A stretch of DNA of 64,000 nt from Flavobacteriales bacterium (GTDB lineage: Bacteria > Bacteroidota > Bacteroidia > Flavobacteriales_F > PHOS-HE28): the NCBI GenBank assembly GCA_024103275.1, contig JAGFIV010000090.1:1-64000 (forward strand). Reading direction: 5' to 3'. This document shows positions 28,511 through 38,242 of this stretch, piece by piece. Position 1 is the stretch's first letter; every line of letters starts with the position of its first letter. A program made the translations under genes and the position numbers. The notes beneath the pieces are model-generated. The model had not been told where the DNA came from and ran no database searches. It saw only the letters and a program-made list of their open reading frames with translations.

Positions 28511-29866
28511 ATGAAAAACATCACCATCATCGGCGGCGGGCTGGTCGGCAGCCTGTTGGCCGTGCTGCTGGCCAGGCGTGGCCACAAGGTGGACGTGTAC
28601 GAGCGGCGCGATGATCCACGCAAGGCCAAGCCCTGGGAAGGCCGCTCCATCAACCTGGTGGTGAGCCACAGGGGCTGGGCCGCGTTGCGTCTGGCGGGGC
28701 TGGAGGAGACCGTGCGCAAGATCACCGTGCCGGTGTACGCCCGCATGACGCACGATCCCGAGGGCCGCACCAACCAGCTGGCGTACAGCATCGACCACAA
28801 GGCCAATTGGTCCGTGAGCCGCGGCGAGCTGAACAACCGCCTGCTGGACGAGGCCGAACGCGTGCCGGGCGTCACCCTGCACTTCGGCCACCGCTGCGAG
28901 GACGTGGACCTGGACAAGGCCACGTGTACGTTCAGCCGCAAGGGTGCGGAACCCGCGACCTCCACCGGCGAGGTGGTGCTGGGCTGCGACGGAGCCTTCA
29001 GCGCGGTGCGCCTGAAGATGCAGTTCGGCCGCTTCAACTACAGCCAGGAATACATCGAGCACGACTACAAGGAGATCTCCTTCCCCGCAGGCCCCGACGG
29101 CACCTCGTTGATGGACCCGAACTGCCTGCACATTTGGCCGCGGCGGTACTACATGCTCATGGGCTTGGCCAACGGCAACGGCAGCTTCACCGGCACGCTC
29201 TTCATGCCCCACAAGGCCGTGCCTGAGGCGCCCGATGCCGGCTTCGATGTGATCCGCACCGAGGAACAGGCAGACCGCTTCCTGCGCACGCACTTCCCGG
29301 ATGCCTACGCATTGATCCCCAACATGACGGAGCAGTACATGCGCCACCCGCAGGCCAACCTGGTGGTGGTGCGCTGCAGCCCGTGGGTCCACGGTGCCAC
29401 CGCGGCCCTGCTCGGCGATGCGGCCCACGCCATCGTGCCGTTCTACGGCGAAGGCATGAATGCCGGCTTCGAGGACTGCCACGTGCTCTGCAAACAACTG
29501 GACAAGCACGGCGATAACAACTGGGGCGCGGTGCTGGAGACCTACAACGCCGAGCGCGTGGCCAACGGCCATGCCATCGCCGACCTCAGCATGCGCAACT
29601 TCATCGAAATGCGCGACCTGGTGGCCGATCCGCGCTTCCTGCTGCGCAAGAAGATCGAGGGCCACCTGCAGGCCAAGCACCCCGACCGCTGGATGCCCCT
29701 GTACAGCCAGGTGAAGTTCACCGACATCCCCTACGTGGACGCACTGCGCGAAGGCCGGCGCCACGACCGAATCATGGAGCAGGTGCTGGCCATGCCCGGC
29801 ATCGCGGAAAAGTGGGAAAGCGAGGAGGTGGAGCGGAAAGCATTGGAATTGCTGGACAAGGCGTGA
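28511..29866 (+). CDS. kmo: Kynurenine 3-monooxygenase
   Basis: 451 aa flavoprotein that hydroxylates kynurenine with NADPH and O2. The FAD-binding GxGxxG is at the very N-terminus (IIGGGLVGSLLA), with the DG motif and GDAAHAIVPFYGEGMNAGFEDC, characteristic of KMO. The hydrophobic C-terminus, which anchors the mitochondrial enzyme, is absent. Together with kynU it yields 3-hydroxyanthranilate for quinolinate and NAD synthesis; the remaining genes are not in the window. Confidence 0.95.
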   Translation: MKNITIIGGGLVGSLLAVLLARRGHKVDVYERRDDPRKAKPWEGRSINLVVSHRGWAALRLAGLEETVRKITVPVYARMTHDPEGRTNQLAYSIDHKANWSVSRGELNNRLLDEAERVPGVTLHFGHRCEDVDLDKATCTFSRKGAEPATSTGEVVLGCDGAFSAVRLKMQFGRFNYSQEYIEHDYKEISFPAGPDGTSLMDPNCLHIWPRRYYMLMGLANGNGSFTGTLFMPHKAVPEAPDAGFDVIRTEEQADRFLRTHFPDAYALIPNMTEQYMRHPQANLVVVRCSPWVHGATAALLGDAAHAIVPFYGEGMNAGFEDCHVLCKQLDKHGDNNWGAVLETYNAERVANGHAIADLSMRNFIEMRDLVADPRFLLRKKIEGHLQAKHPDRWMPLYSQVKFTDIPYVDALREGRRHDRIMEQVLAMPGIAEKWESEEVERKALELLDKA

Positions 29867-29965
29867 TAGCTGCCCGGTCAGTATGATAACATGGTGCTCC
29901 ACGAGGATGTCTTCGTGAGCCAGGAGTGCCAACATAGGCTTACCTTGTTCCGATGACCTAGGGGA

Positions 29966-30832
29966 ATGACCGAACGGAACACCATTAAAGTCTTCGAGGA
30001 GAAGCAAGTGCGGACCGTATGGGACGATGCCAGAGAGAAATGGTACTTCTCCATCATCGATGCCATCGAGGCGCTTACCGGAACCGAGCGCCCTCGGAAG
30101 TACTGGAATGACCTGAAGGTCAAGCTGGGGAAGGAGGGAAGTGAACTGTCCGAGGAAATCGGACAGTTGAAAATGCCTGCTGGTGACGGTAAGATGCGGC
30201 TAACCGATGTTGCCGATACAGAGCAGCTTTTCCGGTTGGTCCAGTCCATACCATCGCCAAAGGCGGAGCCCTTCAAACGCTGGCTGGCCATGGTTGCTTC
30301 TGAGCGGATGGACGAATTGGCCGATCCGGAACTTTCAATTGACAGGGCACTGGAACAATATCTGCGATTGGGCTATTCCGAGAATTGGATCAATCAACGG
30401 CTCAAGAGCATCGAGGTCCGGAAAGAGCTCACGGATGAATGGAAACGCATCGGACTTAAGGAAGGCATTCAGTTTGCAACGCTCACGGACATCATTACCA
30501 AGGCATGGAGCGGCAATACCACCAAGCAGTATAAAGTGTTGAAGGGGCTGAGGAAGGAGAATTTGCGTGATAACATGACCAATACGGAGCTCATCCTCAA
30601 TATGCTGGCGGAAGCCTCGACCAAGGATATTTCACAAGCCACCGAACCAAGGACATTTGAGTCAAGCAAGGAAGTGGCCCGGCAAGGCGGCCACGTGGCG
30701 CATGTGGCCCGGTTGGAATTGGAGGCCCGAACGGGAAAGAAGGTCGTTACCGGATTGAATGCCAAAGCGGTACTGAGAGGGAAGCCGGGTAAGGGCCACG
30801 GTCGGATCGGGCCTAAAGAAGAACAGGAGTAA
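29966..30832 (+). CDS. Bro-N/antirepressor-like protein
   Basis: 288 aa. The N-terminal BRO-like domain (about 5-110: IKVFEEKQVRTVWDDAREKW) and a conserved C-terminal part (SENWINQRLKSIEVRKELTDEW; RTGKKVVTGLNAK) match a family of stand-alone Bro-N proteins common in Bacteroidota. Related proteins act as phage antirepressors or DNA-damage-inducible DinD. No phage genes surround it, and its base composition is a little more AT-rich than its neighbours, so horizontal acquisition is plausible. Confidence 0.85.
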   Translation: MTERNTIKVFEEKQVRTVWDDAREKWYFSIIDAIEALTGTERPRKYWNDLKVKLGKEGSELSEEIGQLKMPAGDGKMRLTDVADTEQLFRLVQSIPSPKAEPFKRWLAMVASERMDELADPELSIDRALEQYLRLGYSENWINQRLKSIEVRKELTDEWKRIGLKEGIQFATLTDIITKAWSGNTTKQYKVLKGLRKENLRDNMTNTELILNMLAEASTKDISQATEPRTFESSKEVARQGGHVAHVARLELEARTGKKVVTGLNAKAVLRGKPGKGHGRIGPKEEQE

Positions 30833-30902
30833 CCCCTATTGGGGCCTATCTTGCAGCGAACCTCGGCCCTACGGGGTTGATCGGAGCGTCAACCCCATCC
30901 AC

Positions 30903-31166
30903 ATGAAGGATCGACCGGAACGGAATCCATTCGCAGGAAAAGGCTGGATCATCCAAGGCCTGGTCTGGGGCGCGTTCATGTTCATCATCATGGGCATTGT
31001 GTATCCCCTGGTGGAGAAGGAAGCGCTCACCGCCGGTTCCCTGGCCCGGGCGTTGGTGCTTTGGCTGGTGGCCGGCCTGGTCTATGGCTGGGCCATGAAG
31101 CACTACATGCGCTGGTACGAGGAGCGAAAGCGCAAGCGGCAGGACGGAGGGGCGGTTCGTGGGTGA
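30903..31166 (+). CDS. Small two-helix membrane protein
   Basis: 87 aa with two membrane helices (about 15-37 and 47-67), a short loop and a strongly basic C-terminal tail (RWYEERKRKRQDGG), so both ends should face the cytoplasm. I do not recognise the family. A near-box TATCTTGC lies upstream at about 30848. Confidence 0.65.
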   Translation: MKDRPERNPFAGKGWIIQGLVWGAFMFIIMGIVYPLVEKEALTAGSLARALVLWLVAGLVYGWAMKHYMRWYEERKRKRQDGGAVRG

Positions 31167-31208
31167 CGGCCTACGGATTTCGGGGCAGCGAAGCGGTTCA
31201 AAGTTCCC

Positions 31209-31643
31209 TTACAACACCAGCGGGTTCAGTCCCTTGAATTGCTTGAAGGCCTTATCCGTGGTCACCAGCCGGAAGCCGCCGGTAATGGCAAAGGCGGCGA
31301 GGTAGGCATCCATCCAGAGCTTGGGTGAGGCGGTGTTCGCGTCGGCCAATTTGTGCCAATGAGCATTGATCGATTCGGGTTCCCTGGCAAACAGGACCCG
31401 GTCCAAGGAATGGAAGCCATTCAGGTGCTGCAGGGCTTTGCGGTTGCTCAAGGCGCTCAAGTTGTATGGTGTCATCACAGCGGAAGTGGTAAGCAACCGG
31501 AGCAACCCTTGTTCAGATGCACGACAGAAATAGGCGGAGCGATCGATCGATGTGAACCATTGATCAGCCGCTACATGATGGACATGGCCTGGAAGGCTCA
31601 GTGCCAACCAGATATTGACATCCGGTAGCCAGGGCATGCTCAT
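31209..31643 (-). CDS. vapC: VapC-type PIN-domain toxin
   Basis: 144 aa PIN ribonuclease. The first acidic residue is D8 in MPWLPDVNIWLAL, followed by conserved acids in the middle (SEQGLLRLL) and D129 in LVTTDKAFKQF. VapC toxins cut specific tRNAs or rRNA. Its ATG overlaps the stop of the upstream antitoxin by 4 bp. Confidence 0.9.
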   Translation of the reverse strand: MSMPWLPDVNIWLALSLPGHVHHVAADQWFTSIDRSAYFCRASEQGLLRLLTTSAVMTPYNLSALSNRKALQHLNGFHSLDRVLFAREPESINAHWHKLADANTASPKLWMDAYLAAFAITGGFRLVTTDKAFKQFKGLNPLVL

Positions 31644-31891
31644 TCACCACTGCCCCAGAGCACTTCTGCCACGCGATCGGGCGTCATCTCCTCGCCCGAC
31701 TTCGCTTGCCGCCCCCCTTTCAACTTGGGATAGGACAAGGATTGAGGTTTGCCCTTGACCTCCTTGGATGAAGCTGATAGCAACCTCCTGCACGCCTCCG
31801 CCACCAGGTCCTTCAGCTTCACGCCCTCCTCGGCTGCGCGCACCTTCAATTGCCTCGCCAGGTCAGCCGGTAGTTCAAAGGTCATTTTCAT
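31640..31891 (-). CDS. vapB: VapB-type antitoxin
   Basis: 83 aa from the ATG at 31891. The N-terminal ribbon-helix-helix-like segment (MTFELPADLARQLKVRAAEEG) should bind its own operator, and the C-terminal acidic/basic tail should wrap the toxin. It is co-translated with the PIN toxin. An upstream in-frame start would add an improbable N-terminus. Confidence 0.82.
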   Translation of the reverse strand: MKMTFELPADLARQLKVRAAEEGVKLKDLVAEACRRLLSASSKEVKGKPQSLSYPKLKGGRQAKSGEEMTPDRVAEVLWGSGE

Positions 31892-31960
31892 GTTGTAAAG
31901 ATAGCCAGCAAACCAGTAAACCAGCAAACCAGCTTTTTCGTGAATTTCCCGAATACAGTG

Positions 31961-32115
31961 AAGCTACGAGCCATGAGCTGCGAGTTGTGAGCCATGAGCT
32001 ATAAGCCACGAACTGTGAGCCACGAGCGACCCCTACGACCTATGGCCTACGGCCTGCCAACTGCTCCTGCCAACTGCTTCTGCCAACTGCCAACTAACAA
32101 CTGACAACTGATAAC
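31961..32115. repeat. Heptamer-type repeats between vapB and the next gene
   Basis: GAGCCATGA / GAGCTGCGA / GAGCCACGA words, then CCTACGACCTATGGCCTACGG, then CCAACTGCTCCTGCCAACTG and ACAACTGACAACTG words follow one another, all with a 7-bp (or 14-bp) period. The remainder of 31892-32170 holds no gene. Confidence 0.75.
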
Positions 32116-32170
32116 CCCAACCCACACCCTCCCGTTGACACTTCCCGGCCCATTCCTGCGTTAAAGGACC

Positions 32171-33040
32171 ATGCCCCGCACTTCCTTTGGAGCCATGCGC
32201 CTGCTTGTGCTGTTGTCCGGCTTCCTGTTCGCGGGTTCCCTGCTCGCACAGGGCATCTATGGCCGCAAGCGTCCCGAGGTCTTTCCCACCGATGGCAAGA
32301 TGCGGCGCGGTGGCTTTTACTTCGCCCCTGGCATCACCTACACCTTGCCCCGCTTCAAGGATGAGGAGGAAGAGGTCTTCCGCAACGCTGACACCAGTTA
32401 CACCGCGCTCTTCGACCCCGCCGGCAAGATCGGTCTCTACCTGGAGGCGGGCTGGTTCCACGCCACGGCCGATCCTTTGATCCTCGACTATTGGGATTTC
32501 GGCCTGGCCTACAAGCAGCTCAAGGGCACCGAGGCCTTCACCGGCACGTTGCTGCGCGGCGACAGCACCGGACTGCTGGCCGGCGAGGGCGGCTTCAACG
32601 ACCAGCACCTTACGGCGCACGTCAATGCCAACAAGCTCTTCCAAGTACGCGACTACCAGTTCATCCAGTTCAGCCTGGGCGCCAACGTGGACTGGCGTTT
32701 CGGCACCGCGCACGACTACACCGGCGACTTCAGCGTCCTTAACCGCTGGAGCTTCCCGCCCGAGTTCACCGGGCAGCTGCATGCCAGGCTGGGCTACGGC
32801 TTCAAGCTTACCCAGCAGCTCATGGTCATCCCGGCCATCGAGACGCCGGTGTTCAGTGTTACACCGGAAGATGGCGGCAACTTCGGCAAGCTGCAATGGT
32901 TCAGCAGCACCTACCGCCCGCTGATCTTCAGCGTGCGCTTCCTGTTCCTGCGCTATCCCAAAGGCTGGGCCTGCCCGCCGGTGAAGCAGAACGCCTTTGA
33001 GAAGAGCAAGGTGGTGAACCCGAGCTACGAGCGGAAGTAG
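32171..33040 (+). CDS. Outer-membrane barrel-like protein of unknown function
   Basis: 289 aa with a signal peptide (MRLLVLLSGFLFAGSLLAQ, within the first 27 residues if the ATG at 32171 is used; 32195 is also possible). The mature part is rich in alternating aromatic/hydrophobic strands (GFYFAPGITYTLP, LYLEAGWFHA, YQFIQFSLGANVDW, FTGQLHARLGYGF) as expected for a small outer-membrane beta barrel. Family not recognised. It converges with the MBL hydrolase gene with three bases between them. Confidence 0.75.
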   Translation: MPRTSFGAMRLLVLLSGFLFAGSLLAQGIYGRKRPEVFPTDGKMRRGGFYFAPGITYTLPRFKDEEEEVFRNADTSYTALFDPAGKIGLYLEAGWFHATADPLILDYWDFGLAYKQLKGTEAFTGTLLRGDSTGLLAGEGGFNDQHLTAHVNANKLFQVRDYQFIQFSLGANVDWRFGTAHDYTGDFSVLNRWSFPPEFTGQLHARLGYGFKLTQQLMVIPAIETPVFSVTPEDGGNFGKLQWFSSTYRPLIFSVRFLFLRYPKGWACPPVKQNAFEKSKVVNPSYERK

Positions 33041-33043
33041 GTC

Positions 33044-33679
33044 TCAACCCCGCACAAACGGGTTCTCCCGCCGCTCCTCGCCGATGGTGGTTTCCGGCCC
33101 GTGGCCGGGGTACACCGTGATGTCGTCGCCCAAGGGGTAGAACTGCTCACGGATGCTGCGTTGCAGCGTGTCGAGATCGCCGCCGGGCAGGTCGGTGCGG
33201 CCGATGCTGCGGTGGAAGAGCACATCGCCGCCGATGAGGAAGCGCTGGCGGGGGCTGAAGAAGGCCACATGGCCGGGCGCGTGGCCGGGTACGAAGAGCA
33301 CATCGAGGTGTTCCGCGCCCAAGGGGATCACCTGGCCTTCCTCCAGGAAAACCTGCGGGGCGGGCACGGGATCGCAGGAGATGCCGAACAGCAGGCCCGA
33401 CTGCCCCACCATGGCCAGGGTGGGCAGGTCGGCACGGTGCAGTTCCGGCAGCAGCCCGTAGCGCGCTTGCACCCAGGCGCAGCCCATCACATGGTCGATG
33501 TGGGCGTGGGTGAGCAGCAATCGAACGGGCCGCACGGCGTTCTCCTCCAGCCATTGTTCCAGCTGCCGTTGCTCGTTCCGGTCGTTGCATCCGGGGTCGA
33601 TCAGGATACCTTCACCGTCGGCGTGCAGCACATAGGTGTTTTCCTGGAAAGGGTTGAAGGTGATTTTTTGGATGTGCAT
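33044..33679 (-). CDS. MBL-fold hydrolase (glyoxalase II-like)
   Basis: 211 aa metallo-beta-lactamase-fold protein with THAHIDHVMGC, then VPGHAPGHVAF, IGGDVLFHRSIGRTDLPGG and the terminal YPGHGPETT, giving all metal ligands. The short form matches the YcbL/GloB-like thioester hydrolases. The physiological substrate is unclear, but the ordered ligands indicate an active enzyme. Confidence 0.9.
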   Translation of the reverse strand: MHIQKITFNPFQENTYVLHADGEGILIDPGCNDRNEQRQLEQWLEENAVRPVRLLLTHAHIDHVMGCAWVQARYGLLPELHRADLPTLAMVGQSGLLFGISCDPVPAPQVFLEEGQVIPLGAEHLDVLFVPGHAPGHVAFFSPRQRFLIGGDVLFHRSIGRTDLPGGDLDTLQRSIREQFYPLGDDITVYPGHGPETTIGEERRENPFVRG

Positions 33680-33736
33680 GCCTGCCGAAAAAGCGTGAAC
33701 TTCGCGACTCCCCGCAAAAGTATCCCCTTGTCCGCC

Positions 33737-36700
33737 GTGGAACGCCTGTTGCGCATGATCGCCCTAGTGGCAATGGCCCTGCCGGCCTTGCCGTCGTTGG
33801 CGCAGTTCTACAACGGCAGCCAGCAGCGTTTCGGCAAGAACCGGGTGCAGTACCGCGAGTTCCTGTGGCAGAGCTACCGTTTCCCGGAGATCGAGACGTT
33901 CTTTTACAAGGAGGGGCGCGACGTGGCGAAGTACGTCTCCATCAGCGCGCTGCGCAACAAGAAGGAGCTGGAGAAGTTCTTCGACCACACGCTGGATGAG
34001 CGCATCCAGTTCGTGGTGTACAACACGCAGGGCGATTTCCGCCAGAGCAACATCGGCCTGTCCGACGATGAGCAGTACAACATCGGGGGGGTGACGCGCA
34101 TCGTGGGCACCAAGGTGTTCGTGTACAACGAGGGCGACCGGGCCAAGCTGGACCGGCAGGTGCGCTCGGGCATCGCGCAGGTGATCTTGGACCAGATGAT
34201 GTTCGGCGGCAACTGGCGCGAGGTGCTGAAGAACAGCGCCACCATGAACCTGCCCGAGTGGTTCACCAAGGGTGTGGTGGCCTATGTGTCGGGTCCGTGG
34301 GATGCGGCGGATGAAAGCCGGGTTCGCGACGGGGTGCTCAGTGGGCGCTACGAAAAGTTCAACCGCCTGGAGGGCAAGGATGCGGAATTGGCGGGGCAGG
34401 CCCTGTGGGGCTACGTGGCCGACGTGTACGGGCCGGCGGTGATCCCGAACATCCTGTATATGGCGCGAGTGAGCCGCAATGCGGACAACGGCTTCATGTA
34501 CGTGCTGGGCATGCCCTTGAAGGCATTGATGAAGGAGGCGTTCAACCACTACCGCACACGCTTCGCCGAGGACGAGCGTACGCGGCGCGTCGGGGAGGCC
34601 ACGGAGCTGGCGGTGAAGACGCGGAAGATGCGGACCTACGCCCAGTTCAAGCTGTCGCCGGACGGCCGCCACGCCGCGTGGGTGAGCAATGAATTGGGCC
34701 AGTACAAGGTGTGGCTCTACGACCTGGGGACCGGAAAGGTGAGGAAGATCGCGAAGGGCGAAAAGAAGATCGACCGGATCATCGACCGCAGCTGGCCGGT
34801 GCTGGCATGGCATCCCACGGGGCAGGCCCTGTCGTGGACCACCGAGCGCAAGGGCGAACTCGTGCTGCACACCTATACCATGGCGGACCGGAAGACCGGC
34901 AAGCATCCGGTGTTCATGTTGGACAAGATCCTGTCCATGGCCTACAGCCCCGACGGGCGGAACATGGTGTTCAGCGGGGTGCAGGACGGGCGTACGGACC
35001 TGTACCTGTACTATGTGATCGGCAACCGCCAGGAGCGGCTCACCGACGACCAGTTCGATGACCTGGACCCGGCCTTTGCCGATGGCGGGCGGACGATCCT
35101 GTTCAGCAGCAATCGCCCGGATGACACCTTGCGGGCGAACACGGCACCGGCGTGGGTGCCCAACTCGAAGGACATTTTCCGCTACGACCTGGCCACGCGC
35201 GGGCAGGTGCTGACGCGGCTGACCAACACGCCGGGCGTGGACGAACGGCAACCGGCGATGTGGGACAGCCTGCATTACACCTGGCTGAGCAACGCGGACC
35301 GGGTGCAGGACCGGTGGCTGGCCCATTACGACAGCACGGTGAGCGCCGTGGACACCACGGTCCATTACCGGTATTTCACGGTGGTCGAGCGGCTTGGGGG
35401 CGGCAAGCGTGGGATCTTGGAGCAGGATGTGCATGCGGCCCGGAAGTGGTATGCCCAGCTGACCTTCCACGACGGGAAGTACCATTTCCTGCGGGGCAGC
35501 ACCGCCGGTGCCGGGGGGGCTTTGGAAGGCAAGGAAGGGATGGTGCCACGGGAGCCCGGTGGAACGATGCAGGTCCCGGCCATGGAGGATATGGGCATGG
35601 TGGTGAAGGTGGACGTACAGGTGCCCAGGGATACCACGGCCGATGCGGTCGATATCCGCAACTACCGGTTCAGCGATGAAGGGCCGGCCCCGCCACCGCG
35701 CCCTTCGGAACAGCCCGGGCAACGCGGTGATGGCCAGGCCGAGGTGCCGGTGGTGGGCCTTCCGGATCAGCCGGTGGACACGGCCCGGATCACCACGGTC
35801 ACCTTCCCGGAACAGCGCAACTACAACGTGAATTTCGCCACGGACGAAGTGCTGACGCAATTGGACAACAGCTATTCCTCCGAGTTCTATCAGCCGTTGA
35901 TCGGCCCGGATGCGCTCAACCCCGGCTTGAGCGGACTGATGCGCATGGCGGTGAGCGACCTGTTCGAGGACTACAAGATCACGGGGGGCTTCCGGCTGGC
36001 CTTGGACCTGAACAACAACACCTACCTGCTCCAGTTTGCCAACCTGAAGCGGCGGCTGGACAAGGATTTCATCTTCCAGCGGCAAGCCACGCAGGGCCTC
36101 ACGCGCCTCGGGGTGGAAAAACTCTATACCCACGCCGCCACCTACCGGCTGTCCTGGCCGTTCAATGAGCTCACCGCCCTGCGGGGGTCCATCACCTACC
36201 GGCATGACCAGCACGTGACGCAGAGCATTGACCAGTATTCACTCGGCGCCCCGAACCACAGCGACCAAATGGTGGGGGCGAAGCTTGAGTATGTGTTCGA
36301 CAGCAGCCGTCCCCGCGGGCTGAACCTGTACAATGGCTGGAAGACCAAGCTGTTCGGGGAATATTACATCGAGCCGACGGACCGGCGCACGGACATGCAG
36401 GTGGTGGGCTTCGATGTGCGCAACGGGTTGAGCATCCACCGCGAGCTCACTTGGGTGAACCGCCTGGCGGGCTCGGCCTCCATGGGCAGCCGCAAGGTGC
36501 TCTTCTTCATGGGCGGCGTGGACAACTGGCTGTTCGCCAAGACGGACAACAGCATCCCCATCGATTTCTCGCGGAACTACTTCTTCCAGGGGCTGGCGGT
36601 GCCTATGCGCGGGTTCTGGTACAATGCCCGCAACGGCAGCGCCTTTGCGGTGCTGAACTCGGAGCTTCGCCTGCCGGTGTTCCGCTACTTGCTCAACCGC

Positions 36701-36997
36701 CCCATGCAAAGCGATTTCCTGCAGAATTTCCAGATCGTGGCCTTCGGCGACGCCGGCACGGCATGGACCGGCAACGACCCGTACGGCGAGGATAACTCCT
36801 TCAACCGCCAGGTCATCCGGCGCAACCCGCTCACCATCACCATCCGCAACCAGCGTGAGCCCATCATCTGGGGCTACGGGTTCGGCGTGCGGGCACGCCT
36901 GTTGGGCTACTTCATGCGCGGCGACTGGGCGTGGGGCGTGGAGGACGGCGTGATCCAAAAGGGGATCTTCCAATTCTCGCTCAGCTTGGATATTTGA
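33737..36997 (+). CDS. TolB-like propeller fused to pseudo-peptidase and outer-membrane barrel
   Basis: About 1086 aa. The signal peptide is best explained by a GTG start at 33737 (ERLLRMIALVAMALPALPSLAQ); an ATG at 33755 is the alternative. The N-terminal part resembles peptidase MA-like folds but shows QVRSGIAQVILDQ where HExxH would lie, so it is probably not a protease. From about 280 to 540 there are WD40/PD40 repeats (LSPDGRHAAWVSNE; YSPDGRNMVFSGVQ; FADGGRTILFSSN). A proline-rich linker and a C-terminal region with barrel strands ending FQFSLSLDI suggest outer-membrane insertion. Role unknown; assembly or cargo handling at the outer membrane is an inference. Confidence 0.78.
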   Translation: MERLLRMIALVAMALPALPSLAQFYNGSQQRFGKNRVQYREFLWQSYRFPEIETFFYKEGRDVAKYVSISALRNKKELEKFFDHTLDERIQFVVYNTQGDFRQSNIGLSDDEQYNIGGVTRIVGTKVFVYNEGDRAKLDRQVRSGIAQVILDQMMFGGNWREVLKNSATMNLPEWFTKGVVAYVSGPWDAADESRVRDGVLSGRYEKFNRLEGKDAELAGQALWGYVADVYGPAVIPNILYMARVSRNADNGFMYVLGMPLKALMKEAFNHYRTRFAEDERTRRVGEATELAVKTRKMRTYAQFKLSPDGRHAAWVSNELGQYKVWLYDLGTGKVRKIAKGEKKIDRIIDRSWPVLAWHPTGQALSWTTERKGELVLHTYTMADRKTGKHPVFMLDKILSMAYSPDGRNMVFSGVQDGRTDLYLYYVIGNRQERLTDDQFDDLDPAFADGGRTILFSSNRPDDTLRANTAPAWVPNSKDIFRYDLATRGQVLTRLTNTPGVDERQPAMWDSLHYTWLSNADRVQDRWLAHYDSTVSAVDTTVHYRYFTVVERLGGGKRGILEQDVHAARKWYAQLTFHDGKYHFLRGSTAGAGGALEGKEGMVPREPGGTMQVPAMEDMGMVVKVDVQVPRDTTADAVDIRNYRFSDEGPAPPPRPSEQPGQRGDGQAEVPVVGLPDQPVDTARITTVTFPEQRNYNVNFATDEVLTQLDNSYSSEFYQPLIGPDALNPGLSGLMRMAVSDLFEDYKITGGFRLALDLNNNTYLLQFANLKRRLDKDFIFQRQATQGLTRLGVEKLYTHAATYRLSWPFNELTALRGSITYRHDQHVTQSIDQYSLGAPNHSDQMVGAKLEYVFDSSRPRGLNLYNGWKTKLFGEYYIEPTDRRTDMQVVGFDVRNGLSIHRELTWVNRLAGSASMGSRKVLFFMGGVDNWLFAKTDNSIPIDFSRNYFFQGLAVPMRGFWYNARNGSAFAVLNSELRLPVFRYLLNRPMQSDFLQNFQIVAFGDAGTAWTGNDPYGEDNSFNRQVIRRNPLTITIRNQREPIIWGYGFGVRARLLGYFMRGDWAWGVEDGVIQKGIFQFSLSLDI

Positions 36998-37000
36998 GGC

Positions 37001-38197
37001 ATGGCGGACCCCATCACCGTGGAGCAGGTCCAGGCGCTGGTCCGGGAACACCACTTCGACACCATTGCCGTGCGCAGGCATTTGCATGCACACCCGGAGC
37101 TGAGCTTCCAGGAGCACCTCACCGGCCGGTACATCGCCGACCGGTTGCGGGCCATGGGCCTGGCGGTGCGCACGGGCATCGCCGGCACGGGCGTGATCGG
37201 GGTGCTGCAAGGCCGTGGCGCGGGCCGCACGGTGTGCCTGCGGGCGGACATCGATGCGCTGCCGATCCAGGAGAAGAATGCGCTGCCCCATGCCTCCCGG
37301 AATCCGGGCGTGATGCATGCTTGCGGCCATGATGCGCATACCGCCATGGTACTGGCGGCGGGCAGGGTGCTGCACGAACTGCGTGGCAAATGGAACGGTA
37401 CGGTGCTGCTGTTGTTCCAGCCCGGTGAGGAGAAGATCCCCGGTGGCGCCTCACTGGTGCTGAAGGAGGGGGCGTTGTCAGATCCCGCGCCGGACGCCAT
37501 CCTGGGGCAGCACGTAACGCCGGAACTGGAGGTGGGGAAGGTGGGCTTCCATGCGGGGCCGTTCATGGCCAGCAGCGACGAGCTCTATTTGACGGTGAAG
37601 GGGAAGGGAGGGCATGCGGCACAGCCGGAGAAGTTGATCGACCCGATCCAGATCGCCGCCCGGCTGCTGATCGTGCTCAAGGATGAATGCAAGGCGTGGG
37701 CGGGCAGCCGCCCGTTGGTGCTCGGCTTTGGCCGGGTGCTCGCCGACGGGGCCACCAACGTGGTGCCCGACGAAGTGCAGATCGCCGGTACCCTGCGCAC
37801 CTTTGATGAGGAGCTGCGGGCAGAGGCCCACGAATGGCTGGTGCGCAAGGCGGACGCGCTCTGCCGGTCCCATGGTGGCAGCTGCGCAGTGGAGGTCCGC
37901 AAAGGCTATCCGGTGCTGGTGAACGATGAGCCGCTGACGGAAAGGATGCGGGCCGCGGCGGCGGAGTTCCTCGGTGCCGACCAGGTGGTGGAGATGCCGC
38001 AGCGCATGGGCAGCGAGGATTTTGCCTTCTACAGCCAGGTCATGCCCGCCAGCTTCCACCGTCTCGGGACGGGCAATCCCCAAAAAGGCCCCGCGCCCGG
38101 CCTGCACACGCCCGCATTCGACCTCCCGGATGAAAGCCTGGCCATTGGCACAGGTGTATTGGTGTGGGGGGCGCTGAAGGAAATGCGCGGTGCTTAG
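37001..38197 (+). CDS. M20-family amidohydrolase
   Basis: 398 aa metallopeptidase-fold amidohydrolase, IAA-amino-acid/hippurate hydrolase-like. HACGHDAHTAM carries zinc ligands, FQPGEE the catalytic Glu, and GSEDFAFY the final His/Glu region; the dimerisation domain is in the middle (KGKGGHAAQPEKLIDP). Such enzymes release amino acids or similar from N-acyl conjugates. It begins three bases after the preceding gene's stop. Confidence 0.9.
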   Translation: MADPITVEQVQALVREHHFDTIAVRRHLHAHPELSFQEHLTGRYIADRLRAMGLAVRTGIAGTGVIGVLQGRGAGRTVCLRADIDALPIQEKNALPHASRNPGVMHACGHDAHTAMVLAAGRVLHELRGKWNGTVLLLFQPGEEKIPGGASLVLKEGALSDPAPDAILGQHVTPELEVGKVGFHAGPFMASSDELYLTVKGKGGHAAQPEKLIDPIQIAARLLIVLKDECKAWAGSRPLVLGFGRVLADGATNVVPDEVQIAGTLRTFDEELRAEAHEWLVRKADALCRSHGGSCAVEVRKGYPVLVNDEPLTERMRAAAAEFLGADQVVEMPQRMGSEDFAFYSQVMPASFHRLGTGNPQKGPAPGLHTPAFDLPDESLAIGTGVLVWGALKEMRGA

Positions 38198-38242
38198 TTG
38201 CCGGTTCCCAGGCACCGTGATGACCCGGTTTTTCCGGCCAAT

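Noticed and set aside
29966-30832. Prophage marker because of the Bro-N domain
   Set aside because: No integrase, portal, capsid or other phage genes nearby; this family is common as stand-alone genes.
33101-33736. Extension of the propeller-barrel gene upstream to 33101
   Set aside because: The extended part is the antisense of the MBL hydrolase, whereas a signal peptide starts at 33737/33755.
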